Shown piece after piece: positions 53,186-62,846 of a stretch of 64,000 nucleotides of DNA (within the stretch, counting starts at the first letter, position 1; every line of letters starts with the position of its first letter). A model generated the notes under the pieces. It was not told the origin of the DNA, did no database searches, and saw nothing but the letters and a program-made list of their open reading frames with translations. A program made the position numbers and the translations under genes. This DNA is from CAXBBB01 sp963815505 (GTDB taxonomy: Bacteria > Bacteroidota > Rhodothermia > Rhodothermales > BA12), in contig CAWFGU010000010.1 of assembly GCA_963815505.1 (NCBI GenBank), forward strand, positions 86,335 to 150,334, written 5' to 3'.

Positions 53186-54444
53186 TGTCCCTCAATTTTG
53201 CTTCCACGGTCCGCGAGGGCCACGCCCCGGGCGTGCGGCTGATCGCGCTGCCCGCCGCCGCTCCGGGCGTCGTCTCGGTGCACGCATCGCATCCCGTCGT
53301 TCTCGCCGACTCTTCCGACGAGTTGATTCAAGACGTGCTCGCTGCGACGCTCGACAAGGGGACGGATCAGATGGATCGCCATGCCGTCGCGCTTGCGCTC
53401 GAGTCGAGAGGGGCGCAGCTGGGCTTTTCGTCCGACAGTCGCCGTATGGGTTTCAGAGGAAAGATGCTGACCGGCGACGTGCCGTTCGTGCTGGGACTCG
53501 CTGCCGACCTAATGTCCCGCCCCGCCCTCGATCCCGACGAAGTCCGTAAAGCTGCCGAGCGCAAAGCCGCCGCATATGCCCGCGCTTCGACCGATACCGG
53601 TTCCCAAGCCGACGCGGCTTTGTCTCGCCTGCTCTACCCGCCCGACGACCCGCGTCACACGCCCGATTTCATCCAGACGGCCGAACGGGCGCTATCCGTC
53701 GACGCCGATCAGGTACGTGCCCATCACGAGCAGGCGCGAGCGTGGGGACCACTCACCGTCGTCTTGTCTGGAGACGTGGACGCTCTCGACCTCGACGCCC
53801 TCGCGCTGCGCTTCGGCGGACGCACCAACGTCGCCGCTCCGGACCTCCAGGTGCCCGAACAGGTGAGTCCTCAGACCACTCGCCTGTTCATCGCCGACAA
53901 AACCAACGCTGACATCGAGATGGGACATGCCACTTCGGTTGAACGTCAGCACGCCGATTTTCTGGCGCTCCGCGTCGGGTTGTTTGCGCTCGGTGGCAAT
54001 TTCTCGGCCCGTCTAATGCAGGAAGTGCGCGACAAGCAGGGGCTGACGTACGGCATCGGGGCCAGCCTGTCGGACGCGGACCAGGGCGTCGGGGGAGCGG
54101 TTTCGGTCCGCGTCACGCTGAGCGAGGCCAACATAGAACGCGGCATCGCAGCGACGCGATCTGTCGTCGACGATTGGGCGCTCGAGGGGCTGACGATGGC
54201 AGAGTTGGAGCAGAAGAAGACGACGCTAGTCGGCACCTACACCGTAGGCTTGGCCACCAGTGGGGGACTGGCCACCCAGGCGCACCGACTCGCCACGACC
54301 GGCTTCGACCTGGACCGACTCGACAGCTACCCCAGCGAGGTGGATGCGCTGACACTCGAACAGGTGAACGCCGCCATCGCCGCACACGTCCGTCCCGAAG
54401 CTCTATCTACTGCTATTGCCGGCCCGGTTGAGGAGGTGCTTTGA
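53185..54444 (+). CDS. M16-family peptidase-like protein, non-catalytic partner
   Basis: This is a 419-residue M16 homologue without the HxxEH zinc motif. The C-terminal half keeps the Arg/Tyr pair typical of M16B partners (MQEVRDKQGLTYGIGASLSD). Non-catalytic M16 subunits complete the peptide-binding chamber with the active subunit. The ATG at 53185 overlaps the stop of the catalytic gene. Confidence 0.92.
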   Translation: MSLNFASTVREGHAPGVRLIALPAAAPGVVSVHASHPVVLADSSDELIQDVLAATLDKGTDQMDRHAVALALESRGAQLGFSSDSRRMGFRGKMLTGDVPFVLGLAADLMSRPALDPDEVRKAAERKAAAYARASTDTGSQADAALSRLLYPPDDPRHTPDFIQTAERALSVDADQVRAHHEQARAWGPLTVVLSGDVDALDLDALALRFGGRTNVAAPDLQVPEQVSPQTTRLFIADKTNADIEMGHATSVERQHADFLALRVGLFALGGNFSARLMQEVRDKQGLTYGIGASLSDADQGVGGAVSVRVTLSEANIERGIAATRSVVDDWALEGLTMAELEQKKTTLVGTYTVGLATSGGLATQAHRLATTGFDLDRLDSYPSEVDALTLEQVNAAIAAHVRPEALSTAIAGPVEEVL

Positions 54445-54671
54445 GCTGTAGCAGTGACGCGTTGAGAGATGGGAAAGGAGGTTGGGAGCTGCGCGCCTGT
54501 TTCGTTCAAAATCGAGTGTCCGCTCGACAAGCTTAGAGGATTACGGTTTCCTCACAGCTTGCGTAGCAGGTTGCTTACACAGAATCGGCTCCTCTTCGTG
54601 ACGGCACGGTTTATCTCTCCAATGATGCCGATCTCGGTGTCTACAACTCCTGGATAAACAACACGATACTA

Positions 54672-55256
54672 ATGAGCGACCGACTCAGCCTGATTCAAAA
54701 GCACGTCTCCGACCAGTCCGCGTTGGAGCGTCACATTCTCGAAGCCGTCAAGCGTCAGCGCGACGAAGACATCGTCCGCGCCGATCCCGACGTGAACACG
54801 TTGCTCATTCAAATCGAGCGCACGCTCGAAAGCCACCTCGACGCGCTCGGGAAGCTCTCCGACAGTTACGGCGCGAAGGCCGAGTCGGTCTTGAAGAAAG
54901 CCGTCACCGCCGCTGCCGGGGTCGTAGCCGGCCTGTACGACCAGGTTCGCAGCGAGGAAATCAGCCGCGCTCTTCGCGACGACTACACTGCTCTGAGCCT
55001 CGCCGCGATGGGCTACACCGCTTTCACGGCATTCGGCCTGACGGTCAAGGAGCCGCGCATTGCCGATCTGGCCGAGCGCCACCTCAAGGACATAACGCCG
55101 CTGCTTATCTCGCTCAGCGAGAAGCTGCCGGTCTACGTCGTCAAAGAGACGGTGAAGGAGAATCCCGAGGCCACCGTCGACGCCACGGTCGGCCCCGAGG
55201 CAGTCCGCCGTACGCAGTCCGCATGGACGCGTGAAGTCACGGAAAGCCTCGCCTGA
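54672..55256 (+). CDS. uncharacterised helical protein
   Basis: This is a 194-residue, almost entirely helical protein with no family I can name. Long amphipathic helices (LERHILEAVKRQRDEDIV, LIQIERTLESHLDALGKLS) are followed by a weakly hydrophobic one (YTALSLAAMGYTAFTAFGLT). The layout resembles four-helix bundles such as ferritin-like proteins, but the spaced Glu/His metal pattern is not convincing. The ATG at 54672 follows an AT-rich leader. A terminator follows, so it is a single-gene unit. Confidence 0.65.
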   Translation: MSDRLSLIQKHVSDQSALERHILEAVKRQRDEDIVRADPDVNTLLIQIERTLESHLDALGKLSDSYGAKAESVLKKAVTAAAGVVAGLYDQVRSEEISRALRDDYTALSLAAMGYTAFTAFGLTVKEPRIADLAERHLKDITPLLISLSEKLPVYVVKETVKENPEATVDATVGPEAVRRTQSAWTREVTESLA

Positions 55257-55281
55257 ACACCCCGGTGAGGGGTGAGGGAGC

Positions 55282-55326
55282 GAGACGGGCCATCTACTTC
55301 GGTAGGCGGCCCGTCTCCATGTTTTA
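55282..55326 (+). terminator. Rho-independent terminator
   Basis: Arms GAGACGGGCC (55282-55291) and GGCCCGTCTC (55308-55317) pair perfectly around a 16-base loop, followed by CATGTTTTA. It ends the unknown helical protein gene. Confidence 0.75.
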
Positions 55327-55443
55327 TGGCCTCGTCAACGATGCGCTTAGTCTTGCTACATCTCCCGCCTGCCGATCCTTTTCGTATTGACAACGCGAAG
55401 AGGAGTGGTCCGCTAGTTTGACAGCACCCGGTCCGCCCTCTTC

Positions 55444-58044
55444 GTGCGCTTTCTTCTCGCTCTGCTCTTCCTCTCGCTCGCCGCCGATGCGTCGAGTGCC
55501 CAAGTACTTCGCGTGACGCCAGGACCGGTCGACACTGCGCTGAATGCCCTGGCTCTTCAGGCAAGGGTGCGCGTCGTCTACGCTGAGCGATTGGTCAGTG
55601 GGCGCGAAACAGCCTGCGCGTATAGAGGGAGCGACCTTGACCGCGCGTTCGCGTGCGTGGTCGACGGGCTACCGATCCAGATCGTTCGGAGGCGACAGGG
55701 ACAATACGTGCTCCGCGCGCGCGAGCCTGAGCGCGCCGCCGTACGCAGCACGCCCCGCCGAGAGACCCTGAGCGGCTTCGTGCGTGACGCGCGTACGGGT
55801 GAGGTGCTGCCGGGCGCGACGGTCTACCTGCCCGATATACGTAAAGGTGCTTCTGCATCGGCGGCGGGTGTTTTTACGCTCGCCGACCTACCCGCAGGCG
55901 CCCATCGTGCTCGGGTATCCTACGTCGGGTACGCGCCTGTCGACACGGTTCTGCTGACCCAGTCCCCTCGCAACGTAGTCGCTCTGTCGCCCAGTTCGGT
56001 CCTCACGCCTGCTGTCGAAGTCGAGGGCGATGCCGCCGCGCAGCCTGGGCTGACCGACATCCCGCCTGCACTGCTCGATGAGTTACCGACGAGCTTCGGC
56101 GAGGCCGACATGCTCCAGCGCCTGACCTGGCTACCGGGTGTCGAGCGGGCCGGAGAGGCGACAGGCGGACTCGTCGTGCGCGGTGGAGAGCCGGACGAGA
56201 ATCTCTACTTGCTTGACGGCGCACCAGTTTACCACCCCTGGCATGCTTTCTCGCTCGTGTCGACGTTTCAGACCGACACGTTCAGCCGTGTCCGGCTCTT
56301 CCGTTCGATCTACCCAGCCGAATTCGGGGGCCGCATATCCGCTGTCCTCGATGCCGAAATGCGCGATGGAAACCGCGAGGAGCCGCGTGCCCAGGCGGCG
56401 TTGGGCCTGCTAAGCGGGCGCTATCTGATCGAAAGTCCGCTGACGCGTGGGAGTTCGTTCATGCTGTCTGGGCGTCGCTCCTACCTCGACCAGATCGTCG
56501 GTCGACGCCATCCGGTCGTTGGAGACGACGGCGGCCTCGACACGCTTCGGACGGGCTACGTATTCGACGACTTGTCAGCCAAGGTGACGTGGCGACCGGG
56601 CTTTGCGCACCGCGTTTCGCTGTCCCACTACAGCGGAAGCGACGCGCTGGACTTGCGATTGCCGTTCGACTTCTCGCTCGATTTCGACAGCTGGCAACGT
56701 CCCGCCGACCTGTTCTTCGAGATCGATCACGGCTGGGGCAATCAGCTGCAGAGCTTGCGCTACCAGTATTTGCCATCGACCCAACTGTTCGGATCGGCGA
56801 CGCTCTACCGCTCGACCTACTCGGCGCGCGAGAGCAGCCGCATTCGACCTGCCGAGGGCACGCTTCTCACATCCGACTATGGAATCCGCCTCGACGAGTA
56901 CGGCGCTAAGCTGGGCGTCGAGGCGTTTCCGCGCGCCGGAGTGAACGTCCGGACGGGCGCCCATCTAGCCGCTCGACGTTTTCGCTCCCGTCTCGACGGG
57001 CGACTGGAGCAGCCAACGCGCGAGCCCACCCAGACGAGCGCTCGAGTCGAGCAAACAGCGTTTGAGTCAGTCGCCTATGCTCAGGTGGATCTCGAAGGCG
57101 ATCGGTGGCGGGCCGGAGTGGGGACGCGCGTGAGTACGTCGTCCGAGGGCGCTTACGTCTTCGTCGATCCCAACGTGACGCTTGCCTATCAGGCCACGGA
57201 CGGCCTGACGCTGCGGAGCGGAGCAAGCCGTTCGGCGCAGTACCTCCACCGCCTGCGTGACCGGTTCTCGGTTCTTTACGACCTGCTGTCGAGCCGGTGG
57301 ATACCCGCCGACGCCGATGTGCGTCCGGCGCGTGCGCGAACGGCAGCGCTGGGGCTGGAGTGGCGGCCTCGGGCCGGTGTTCGGTTCGACGTGGAAGGGT
57401 ATGGGCGTCTGACCCAGCACGTGCTCGTCCCATTCGATCCTGAGCAGCAAAAAGACGGACTCGACGGACCAGGCATCTCCTCGGCGGCGCTACTCGGACA
57501 ATATGCCGACGCCGACGGTCGAGCACTCGGATTCGAAGCAACGGCCGAACTGATCCGAGGCCGGTGGACCGCCTGGGCGTTCTACAGCGGAGTGCTCAGC
57601 GAGCGGTTCAGCGCGGACCGAGGCGACGAGCAGTATCAACTCGCCGTGCAGAGCATCCCGCATCAGGTGCGCACGGTCGTCAACCACCGAATGGGGCGGG
57701 TTGATCTGGGAGTGAGTGCCGAGGTGCGCAGTGGCGAGCCGTTCGCCGAGCCGACCGGCCGATTCTCCGTCACCGATCCGGTCACCGGTGACCCGCATTT
57801 TTTTCTGCTCCGTCCGTCCGCTCCGAATGCTCGCCTACCCGTCTACGCGCGTCTGAACGCGACCGCCACGTGGCGTTTTCAACTCGTCGACGCCTCATGG
57901 CAGCTCCGCGTCGATGTGTACAACGTGCTCAACACCCGCAACACGCTCGACCGCACCTACCGCCCGACCAGTTCGGGCGTCGCCATCTCCGATCGCAACG
58001 GCCTGCCGATTTTGCCGCTGTTCGAGTTGCAGGTCACGCTCTGA
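55444..58044 (+). CDS. TonB-dependent receptor with N-terminal STN domain
   Basis: This 866-residue outer-membrane protein has a signal peptide (MRFLLALLFLSLAADASSAQ). An STN domain follows (GPVDTALNALALQARVRVVY to IQIVRRRQGQYVL, about 27-95). Next is a CarboxypepD_reg sandwich (SGFVRDARTGEVLPGATVYL), then a plug (DMLQRLTWLPGVERAG, GGLVVRGGEPDENLYLLDGA) and the barrel. STN domains relay to FecR-type anti-sigma factors. The sigma/FecR pair of this window lies 36 kb away, so a partnership is only a proposal. The start is GTG at 55444. The ligand is unknown. Confidence 0.9.
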   Translation: MRFLLALLFLSLAADASSAQVLRVTPGPVDTALNALALQARVRVVYAERLVSGRETACAYRGSDLDRAFACVVDGLPIQIVRRRQGQYVLRAREPERAAVRSTPRRETLSGFVRDARTGEVLPGATVYLPDIRKGASASAAGVFTLADLPAGAHRARVSYVGYAPVDTVLLTQSPRNVVALSPSSVLTPAVEVEGDAAAQPGLTDIPPALLDELPTSFGEADMLQRLTWLPGVERAGEATGGLVVRGGEPDENLYLLDGAPVYHPWHAFSLVSTFQTDTFSRVRLFRSIYPAEFGGRISAVLDAEMRDGNREEPRAQAALGLLSGRYLIESPLTRGSSFMLSGRRSYLDQIVGRRHPVVGDDGGLDTLRTGYVFDDLSAKVTWRPGFAHRVSLSHYSGSDALDLRLPFDFSLDFDSWQRPADLFFEIDHGWGNQLQSLRYQYLPSTQLFGSATLYRSTYSARESSRIRPAEGTLLTSDYGIRLDEYGAKLGVEAFPRAGVNVRTGAHLAARRFRSRLDGRLEQPTREPTQTSARVEQTAFESVAYAQVDLEGDRWRAGVGTRVSTSSEGAYVFVDPNVTLAYQATDGLTLRSGASRSAQYLHRLRDRFSVLYDLLSSRWIPADADVRPARARTAALGLEWRPRAGVRFDVEGYGRLTQHVLVPFDPEQQKDGLDGPGISSAALLGQYADADGRALGFEATAELIRGRWTAWAFYSGVLSERFSADRGDEQYQLAVQSIPHQVRTVVNHRMGRVDLGVSAEVRSGEPFAEPTGRFSVTDPVTGDPHFFLLRPSAPNARLPVYARLNATATWRFQLVDASWQLRVDVYNVLNTRNTLDRTYRPTSSGVAISDRNGLPILPLFELQVTL

Positions 58045-58050
58045 AGGCGC

Positions 58051-59112
58051 TCACTCGGCGGCTACGCTCACGTTTTCGAATCCGACACCCGGCGCGTCGG
58101 TCAGCGTCATCCGCCCGTCGATCCACGTCATGCCTCCGTCGGCGACCGAATCGCGGATGAGTTGAGGCGCGTCGAGGTCGCAGAAGTCGGCTAACGGCGC
58201 GAGGTGGGCGGCGGCCGATACGGCGACCGTGCTCTCGACCATGCAGCCGATCATCACCGTCATGTCCAGGCTCCGCGCGATGGCGATCCCGCGTTTCATC
58301 CCCGCCAGCCCGCCCGTCTTGCACAGTTTGAGATTGACACCGTCGGCTCCACCTGCCAGAGCGAGTACGTCGGCAGCCGTTTGGACGGATTCATCGGCGA
58401 TGAGCGGTGGCATGCCAGCCGGAAGCAGAGCGCGCAGCCGGTGCCAGCGCGACACGTCGTCGGCGATCAGCGGCTGCTCGACGTAGGCCACGCCCAGTTC
58501 AGCCAGCGCTTGTACCAGGCGGGCGGCACCGGCCTCATCGTATGCGCTGTTGGCATCGACTCCTAAAATCGCTCCTTTGGTCAACTCTCGCGTGCGGGCG
58601 ACGATCTGTACGTCGTGGTCTACGTCGCCCGAGCCGATCTTTAGTTTGAGGAAAGGCAGGTGAGCGGCTTCTGTCGCAGCGCGTTCGAGTGACTCATCGT
58701 CGTCGGGGATAGAGAGCGTGAACGACGAAAGGGGCAGGCGTGCGGGGTTCAGCCCCCACAGCTTCCACAGCGGCTCGCCCATCGCGCGTCCCCACGCGTC
58801 GTGTAATGCGAGGTCGACGGCGCACCGGGCAGGAGCGGGGCCGGGCGGGAGCCCTGTGACTGCGTCTTGGAGAAACACCTCACCGTCGGTGACGAGCCGG
58901 TCGAGGTCGAGCGTCTGAACGTAGCGCTCCAACTGCTCGATCGTGTAGGGATAATAGGGGACGCGCGCGCCCTCGCCCCAGCCCGTCTCGCCCCACGCTT
59001 CGACCCGAACGAACAGGCTTTCGCGCGTAGCCGACACGCCGTGCGCCACGCGGAAGGGCGTTCGCAAATGGTGCGTGTGGCGGCCGGATCGGAGCGTGAG
59101 GAGAGCGGGCAT
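58051..59112 (-). CDS. dipeptide epimerase (L-Ala-D/L-Glu type)
   Basis: This is a 353-residue enolase-superfamily protein of the muconate-lactonizing group. Key motifs are FLKLKIGSG (KxK base), VDANSAYDEAGA (metal Asp), VEQPL (metal Glu), IADESVQ (metal ligand) and VNLKLCKTGGL (second Lys). These fit L-Ala-D/L-Glu epimerase, which recycles murein peptides. The GC at 58.0 kb and the run of genes give no pathway partner. It converges on the TonB receptor gene with 6 bases between stops. Confidence 0.88.
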   Translation of the reverse strand: MPALLTLRSGRHTHHLRTPFRVAHGVSATRESLFVRVEAWGETGWGEGARVPYYPYTIEQLERYVQTLDLDRLVTDGEVFLQDAVTGLPPGPAPARCAVDLALHDAWGRAMGEPLWKLWGLNPARLPLSSFTLSIPDDDESLERAATEAAHLPFLKLKIGSGDVDHDVQIVARTRELTKGAILGVDANSAYDEAGAARLVQALAELGVAYVEQPLIADDVSRWHRLRALLPAGMPPLIADESVQTAADVLALAGGADGVNLKLCKTGGLAGMKRGIAIARSLDMTVMIGCMVESTVAVSAAAHLAPLADFCDLDAPQLIRDSVADGGMTWIDGRMTLTDAPGVGFENVSVAAE

Positions 59113-59156
59113 GTCAGGTGTACCGATTCAAGGGGATTCTGTGCGCGTCCCTCTTC

Positions 59157-59257
59157 CCGTCATACTGAGCGAAGCCGAAGAGCCTGCCCTGAGCCTGTCG
59201 AAGGGATCCCCGAACTCACGGAAACGAAGGAGATCGGGGGCAGGCTCAGGATGACGG
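59157..59257. repeat. GTCATnCTGAGC inverted-repeat element, copy 1
   Basis: About 101 bases bounded by near-identical 14-base inverted arms CCGTCATACTGAGC (59157-59170) and GCTCAGGATGACGG (59244-59257). Inner inverted repeats CCTGAGCCTG and CAGGCTCAGG lie within. This is the dispersed bacterial repeat type that gives spurious translated strings such as PEPVEG. A degenerate second copy lies at 62250-62323. It is MITE/REP-like and has no coding capacity. Confidence 0.8.
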
Positions 59258-59329
59258 CGAGGGAATCGCATCGCTAGGCGTTGTACTTGGTAAGTCGGCC
59301 ACCGCAAGAACGAGGCGTTTGCCCTTTGG

Positions 59330-60712
59330 TCAGTTCGTCAGGCTTCGGATGGGGGCGGGAATGCGACCGCCGCGTCGCACCATGATGCTGCTCGAGAGGC
59401 TCGACACAGGCAGGATGGGAGCGCGTCCCAAAAGGCCGCCGAACTCGGCCCAATCGCCAACACCTTTGCCCGGGATGGGCAGGATGCGGACGGCCGTCGT
59501 TTTGTTGTTGACCATGCCGATGGCGAACTCGTCGAGCAGGATGCCCGCAATCGTCTCGGCCGACGTGGCCCCGGGGATGGCGACCATGTCCAGGCCTACC
59601 GAGCAGACGGCGCTCATCGCCTCGAGCTTCTCGATAGAGATGTGGCGGCGTTCGGCGGCGCGAATCATCTGATCGTCCTCGCTGACCGGCATGAACGCCC
59701 CGCTCAGCCCGCCGACGTGCGCTCCGGCCATCAGTCCGCCGCGCTTGACCGACTCGTTGAGCATCGCCAGCGCCGCCGTCGTGCCCGGCGCGCCGACCGA
59801 CTCGAGGCCGAACGCCATCAGGATCGCCGCAATCGAGTCGCCCTCGGCGGGCGTCGGTGCTAGTGACAAGTCGACGATGCCGAACGGGATGTCCAGTCCG
59901 GACCGCTCGGAGAGCAGCGCAGCGCAGCGCTCGCCGATCAGCACGCCGGCGCGCGTCATTTTGAACGTCGTCTTTTTGATCGCCTCGCAGACGGCCGTGA
60001 ATCCGGCGTCCACACCGACCTCCTGCACGGCCCGCAGAACGGCGCCCGGCCCGCTGATGCCAACATTGAGGCAGGCCTCGCGCTCTCCCGGCCCGTGAAA
60101 GGCTCCGGCGACAAATGGGTTGTTGGGAACGGCGTTGCAGAACGCCACGAATTTGGCTGCTGCGATGGCGTCGCGATCCCTGGTGCGCTCGGCCAGGTCC
60201 TTGATGACGTGCGCCACTTTGAGGACGGCGTCGGCATTGATGCCTTGCTGTGTCGATCCGCAGTTGACCGATCCGCAGACGCGTTGCGTCGTCGCCAGCG
60301 CTTCGGGAAGCGAGTCGATCAGCGCGTCGTCTCCCCGCGTCGATCCGCCCTCGACCAGAGCCGAAAAGCCTGCCAGATAGTCGACGCCCACATCGGCGGC
60401 AGCCTGATCGAGCGTTTGGGCAAGCCGGACAAAGTCGCCCCGGTCGTGGCTGTCGGCGAACAGGGCGGCCGGCGTGATGGCGACGCGCTTGTTGGCGATT
60501 CGGACGCCGTACAGCCCCTCGACTTCAGCGGCGACGCGCGTGTGGAGCGCGGCGTAGCGGCGGATCTTGTCGTAGGCTCGGGCGCGCGTCGTCGCGGGCA
60601 GGCGCGAGGCGCAGTCGCGCAGCGACAGCGAAAGCGTGACGGTTCGGATATCGAACAGGTCGGCCTCGGTCATCCGAAGCGTCTCAATCACTTCCGGCAG
60701 GTCAAACGGCAT
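59330..60712 (-). CDS. UPF0210/DUF711 (PFL-like) family protein
   Basis: This 460-residue protein matches the UPF0210 family. Recognisable are FDIRTVTLSLSLRDCAS, TLDQAAADVGVDYLAGFSAL, CNAVPNNPFVAGAFHG and a C-terminal LPIPGKGVGDWAEFGGLLGR. The family has a glycyl-radical-like fold but no known reaction. The gene follows an ACT-domain (UPF0237-like) gene, a pairing conserved across many bacteria. That linkage suggests an ACT protein controls or partners it. Confidence 0.9.
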   Translation of the reverse strand: MPFDLPEVIETLRMTEADLFDIRTVTLSLSLRDCASRLPATTRARAYDKIRRYAALHTRVAAEVEGLYGVRIANKRVAITPAALFADSHDRGDFVRLAQTLDQAAADVGVDYLAGFSALVEGGSTRGDDALIDSLPEALATTQRVCGSVNCGSTQQGINADAVLKVAHVIKDLAERTRDRDAIAAAKFVAFCNAVPNNPFVAGAFHGPGEREACLNVGISGPGAVLRAVQEVGVDAGFTAVCEAIKKTTFKMTRAGVLIGERCAALLSERSGLDIPFGIVDLSLAPTPAEGDSIAAILMAFGLESVGAPGTTAALAMLNESVKRGGLMAGAHVGGLSGAFMPVSEDDQMIRAAERRHISIEKLEAMSAVCSVGLDMVAIPGATSAETIAGILLDEFAIGMVNNKTTAVRILPIPGKGVGDWAEFGGLLGRAPILPVSSLSSSIMVRRGGRIPAPIRSLTN

Positions 60713-60769
60713 AGAGTCGGGTGGGTGCGGAGCGAATCACTCCAGGCCAAGAAGGGTGTCGAGCGGCGT

Positions 60770-61177
60770 CTATACGCGGTGCATCGCGTTGAATAGGTCT
60801 TCGTGCTGCATCAGCACACGCACGCCCCGATCCTCGCCCACCTTTCCGAGTTTCGCCTGCACCTCACCAACCGACGCACGCGCACCTTCGCCATCTACGA
60901 TCATGATGACGGTGAAGTAGTCTTGCAAGATCTTCTGCGACACGTCGAGGATGTTGTAATTGGCGTCCGACAGTACGTGCGTTATCGCGTGCAGCGTGCC
61001 CGGAGCATCCTTGCCGTACGCCGTGACGACGGCCTTTCCTCCGCGCGTCGATGAGGCGGGGGACGGCGCGTCCAGCTTTTCGTCGAGCAGGGCAACTGCG
61101 ATGCGCTCGACGCGGTCGGGCGTAGCGTCGGGGCCGAGTACGTCGGAGATGCGGGAAACCAGTCGGCGAAAGTCCAT
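60770..61177 (-). CDS. ACT-domain protein (UPF0237-like)
   Basis: This is a 135-residue protein with a C-terminal ACT domain (KAVVTAYGKDAPGTLHAITH, ILDVSQKILQDYFTVIMIV). The N-terminal 45 residues form an extra helical segment not typical of UPF0237. ACT domains bind amino acids. It lies 57 bases upstream of the UPF0210 gene on the same strand, so they likely form an operon. Confidence 0.88.
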   Translation of the reverse strand: MDFRRLVSRISDVLGPDATPDRVERIAVALLDEKLDAPSPASSTRGGKAVVTAYGKDAPGTLHAITHVLSDANYNILDVSQKILQDYFTVIMIVDGEGARASVGEVQAKLGKVGEDRGVRVLMQHEDLFNAMHRV

Positions 61178-61294
61178 CGGTCGAAAAAGAGAGCGTGAGG
61201 AAGGGCGGAGCGCGCGGGAGCGCTTCCGTGCGTGCCTAAACTACGAGGCTCCGCCCGCCGCCACGCCCGTTCGCACGGTTCCTCCGATCTTTCC

Positions 61295-62239
61295 ATGCCG
61301 AACGCATCACCCCAGACTTTTCATTCGCTGCTTTCGGACAGGCTGAGCCTGCGCCGCTACGCTGTCCTGTCGATCTGTGCCGCGCTGGCGACGCTGGTGC
61401 TGAAATCCTACGCTGCATGGGCGACCGACTCGGTCAGCCTCTTTTCGGACGCTATAGAATCGCTCGTCAATCTGGGCGCCGCCGTCCTGGCGTGGGTATC
61501 GCTGACGCTGGCCGCGCGTCCGCCCGACGAGAGCCACGCCTACGGGCACGACAAGGTCGAGTTCTTCGCTGCCGGACTCGAAGGCGGGCTGATCGTGCTC
61601 GCCGCAGTCGGCATCGCGTGGGCCGGAATCGACCGCCTGCTCGACCCCCAGCCGATCCAGCGCCTGGGCCTGGGCCTGACGCTGGCGACCGTCGCCACTG
61701 GCATCAACGCCGTCGTCGGCGGCATCCTGATCCGCAAGGGCCGCGCGCATCATAGCCCGACGCTCTCAGCCGATGGCCAACACCTCATGGCGGACGTGGC
61801 GACGGGCGTCGCCGTCCTTGCCGGACTAGGGCTGGCCCACGCGACGGGATGGACGATGATTGACCCGATTCTGGCTCTCATCGTTGCCGTCATCGTTGCC
61901 ATCGCCGGAGCGCGCCTGATCGTCCGGTCAATGGGGGGGCTGATGGACGAGGCTTTAGCTCAAGCCGATCAGCACGCTCTTCGGGCTGTGCTCGACCGGT
62001 ATGCCGCCGATTATCCGCTCGATTACCACGCGCTGCGCACCCGCCGCAGCGGAGCGCGCCGGTTCGCGACGGTCCACGTCCTCGTGCCCGGCGAGTGGAG
62101 CGTGCAGCGCGGCCACGAACTGCTCGAACGCCTCGAGGCCGACCTGCGCGCAGGCGTCCCCAACCTGACGGTCTTGACGCACCTCGAACCCATCGAAGAC
62201 CCCGCCTCGCGCGCCGACATCCCGCTCGACCGGCGGTGA
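61295..62239 (+). CDS. cation diffusion facilitator family transporter
   Basis: This 314-residue inner-membrane antiporter exports zinc or other divalent ions. Six helices are visible. The metal site is formed by ATDSVSLFSDAIESLVNL (helix 2) and SADGQHLMADVATGVAVL (helix 5), with HAYGHDKVEFFAAGLEGGLI in the loop. The cytoplasmic C-terminal domain runs from about 210. The ATG at 61295 is picked over a longer frame that is noise. Confidence 0.92.
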   Translation: MPNASPQTFHSLLSDRLSLRRYAVLSICAALATLVLKSYAAWATDSVSLFSDAIESLVNLGAAVLAWVSLTLAARPPDESHAYGHDKVEFFAAGLEGGLIVLAAVGIAWAGIDRLLDPQPIQRLGLGLTLATVATGINAVVGGILIRKGRAHHSPTLSADGQHLMADVATGVAVLAGLGLAHATGWTMIDPILALIVAVIVAIAGARLIVRSMGGLMDEALAQADQHALRAVLDRYAADYPLDYHALRTRRSGARRFATVHVLVPGEWSVQRGHELLERLEADLRAGVPNLTVLTHLEPIEDPASRADIPLDRR

Positions 62240-62249
62240 AACCAGCTAA

Positions 62250-62323
62250 CGTCATCCTAGCGAAGTCCCCGATCCCCGAGCTTCCGGCAGGCAAGGAGAT
62301 CCTTCGACAGGCCCAAGATGACG
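62250..62323. repeat. GTCATCCT inverted-repeat element, copy 2
   Basis: A shorter, more degenerate copy of the element at 59157. It starts CGTCATCCTAGCGAAG and ends CAAGATGACG, with the inner sequence CCTTCGACAGGC. It lies just after the CDF transporter stop. Two copies within 3 kb suggest a dispersed family. Confidence 0.65.
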
Positions 62324-62387
62324 ATGTGGAGGGCGCACAGGTAAACGTCCGATTTTGCACGATGAGGCGCCGCTTCCTGCCGCTGAC

Positions 62388-62846
62388 TCACCCAAACACG
62401 CCGTACACGTCCGGCCGCTCGTCTCCCGCCTCGTACAGATCGGTAAACAACTGCGGCAACCGCGTCGGACGCCCGCTCGCCACGTTGACCCACACCATCC
62501 GCGCCTCTCCAAACGCGTGGACGACCTTCGGCTGCTCTTGGGTCGAGACCACGTAGCGCGTGTTGAACGACGTGCGGCTCGGCGCGTCCGTCCCCAGATG
62601 AATCACCAGCGTCGCCGGGTGGACGATGGGGCGCTTGTACGTGCACGCCGCGTGGACGACGACCGGCCCCGCCTCGCCCGTCCAGTCGCCTGCGTGATCT
62701 TCAAGCATCCGAATCCGCGCCTCCTCGAAGTAGGTGAAGATTCGAGCGTTGTTGAGGTGTCCAAACGCATCCATGTCCGACCACCTCAGCGGGATGTGGA
62801 GCGTGGAGAGGTGGTGGATTGTAGCGTTATGGGGCCTGGCGGTCAA
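62388..62846 (-). CDS. acyl-CoA thioesterase (hotdog fold)
   Basis: This 152-residue protein is of the 4-hydroxybenzoyl-CoA thioesterase type. The motif LRWSDMDAFGHLNNARIFTY has the catalytic Asp. HAFGEARMVWVNVASGRPTR and the C-terminal LPQLFTDLYE complete the hotdog. A TTG at 62846 overlaps the stop of the upstream gene (TTGA), and I take it as the start because no ATG precedes the motif. Confidence 0.88.
   Translation of the reverse strand: MTARPHNATIHHLSTLHIPLRWSDMDAFGHLNNARIFTYFEEARIRMLEDHAGDWTGEAGPVVVHAACTYKRPIVHPATLVIHLGTDAPSRTSFNTRYVVSTQEQPKVVHAFGEARMVWVNVASGRPTRLPQLFTDLYEAGDERPDVYGVFG

Noticed and set aside
58867..59277. Open frame containing the string PEPVEG
   Set aside because: It is a translation of the GTCAT inverted-repeat element, a well-known source of spurious proteins.
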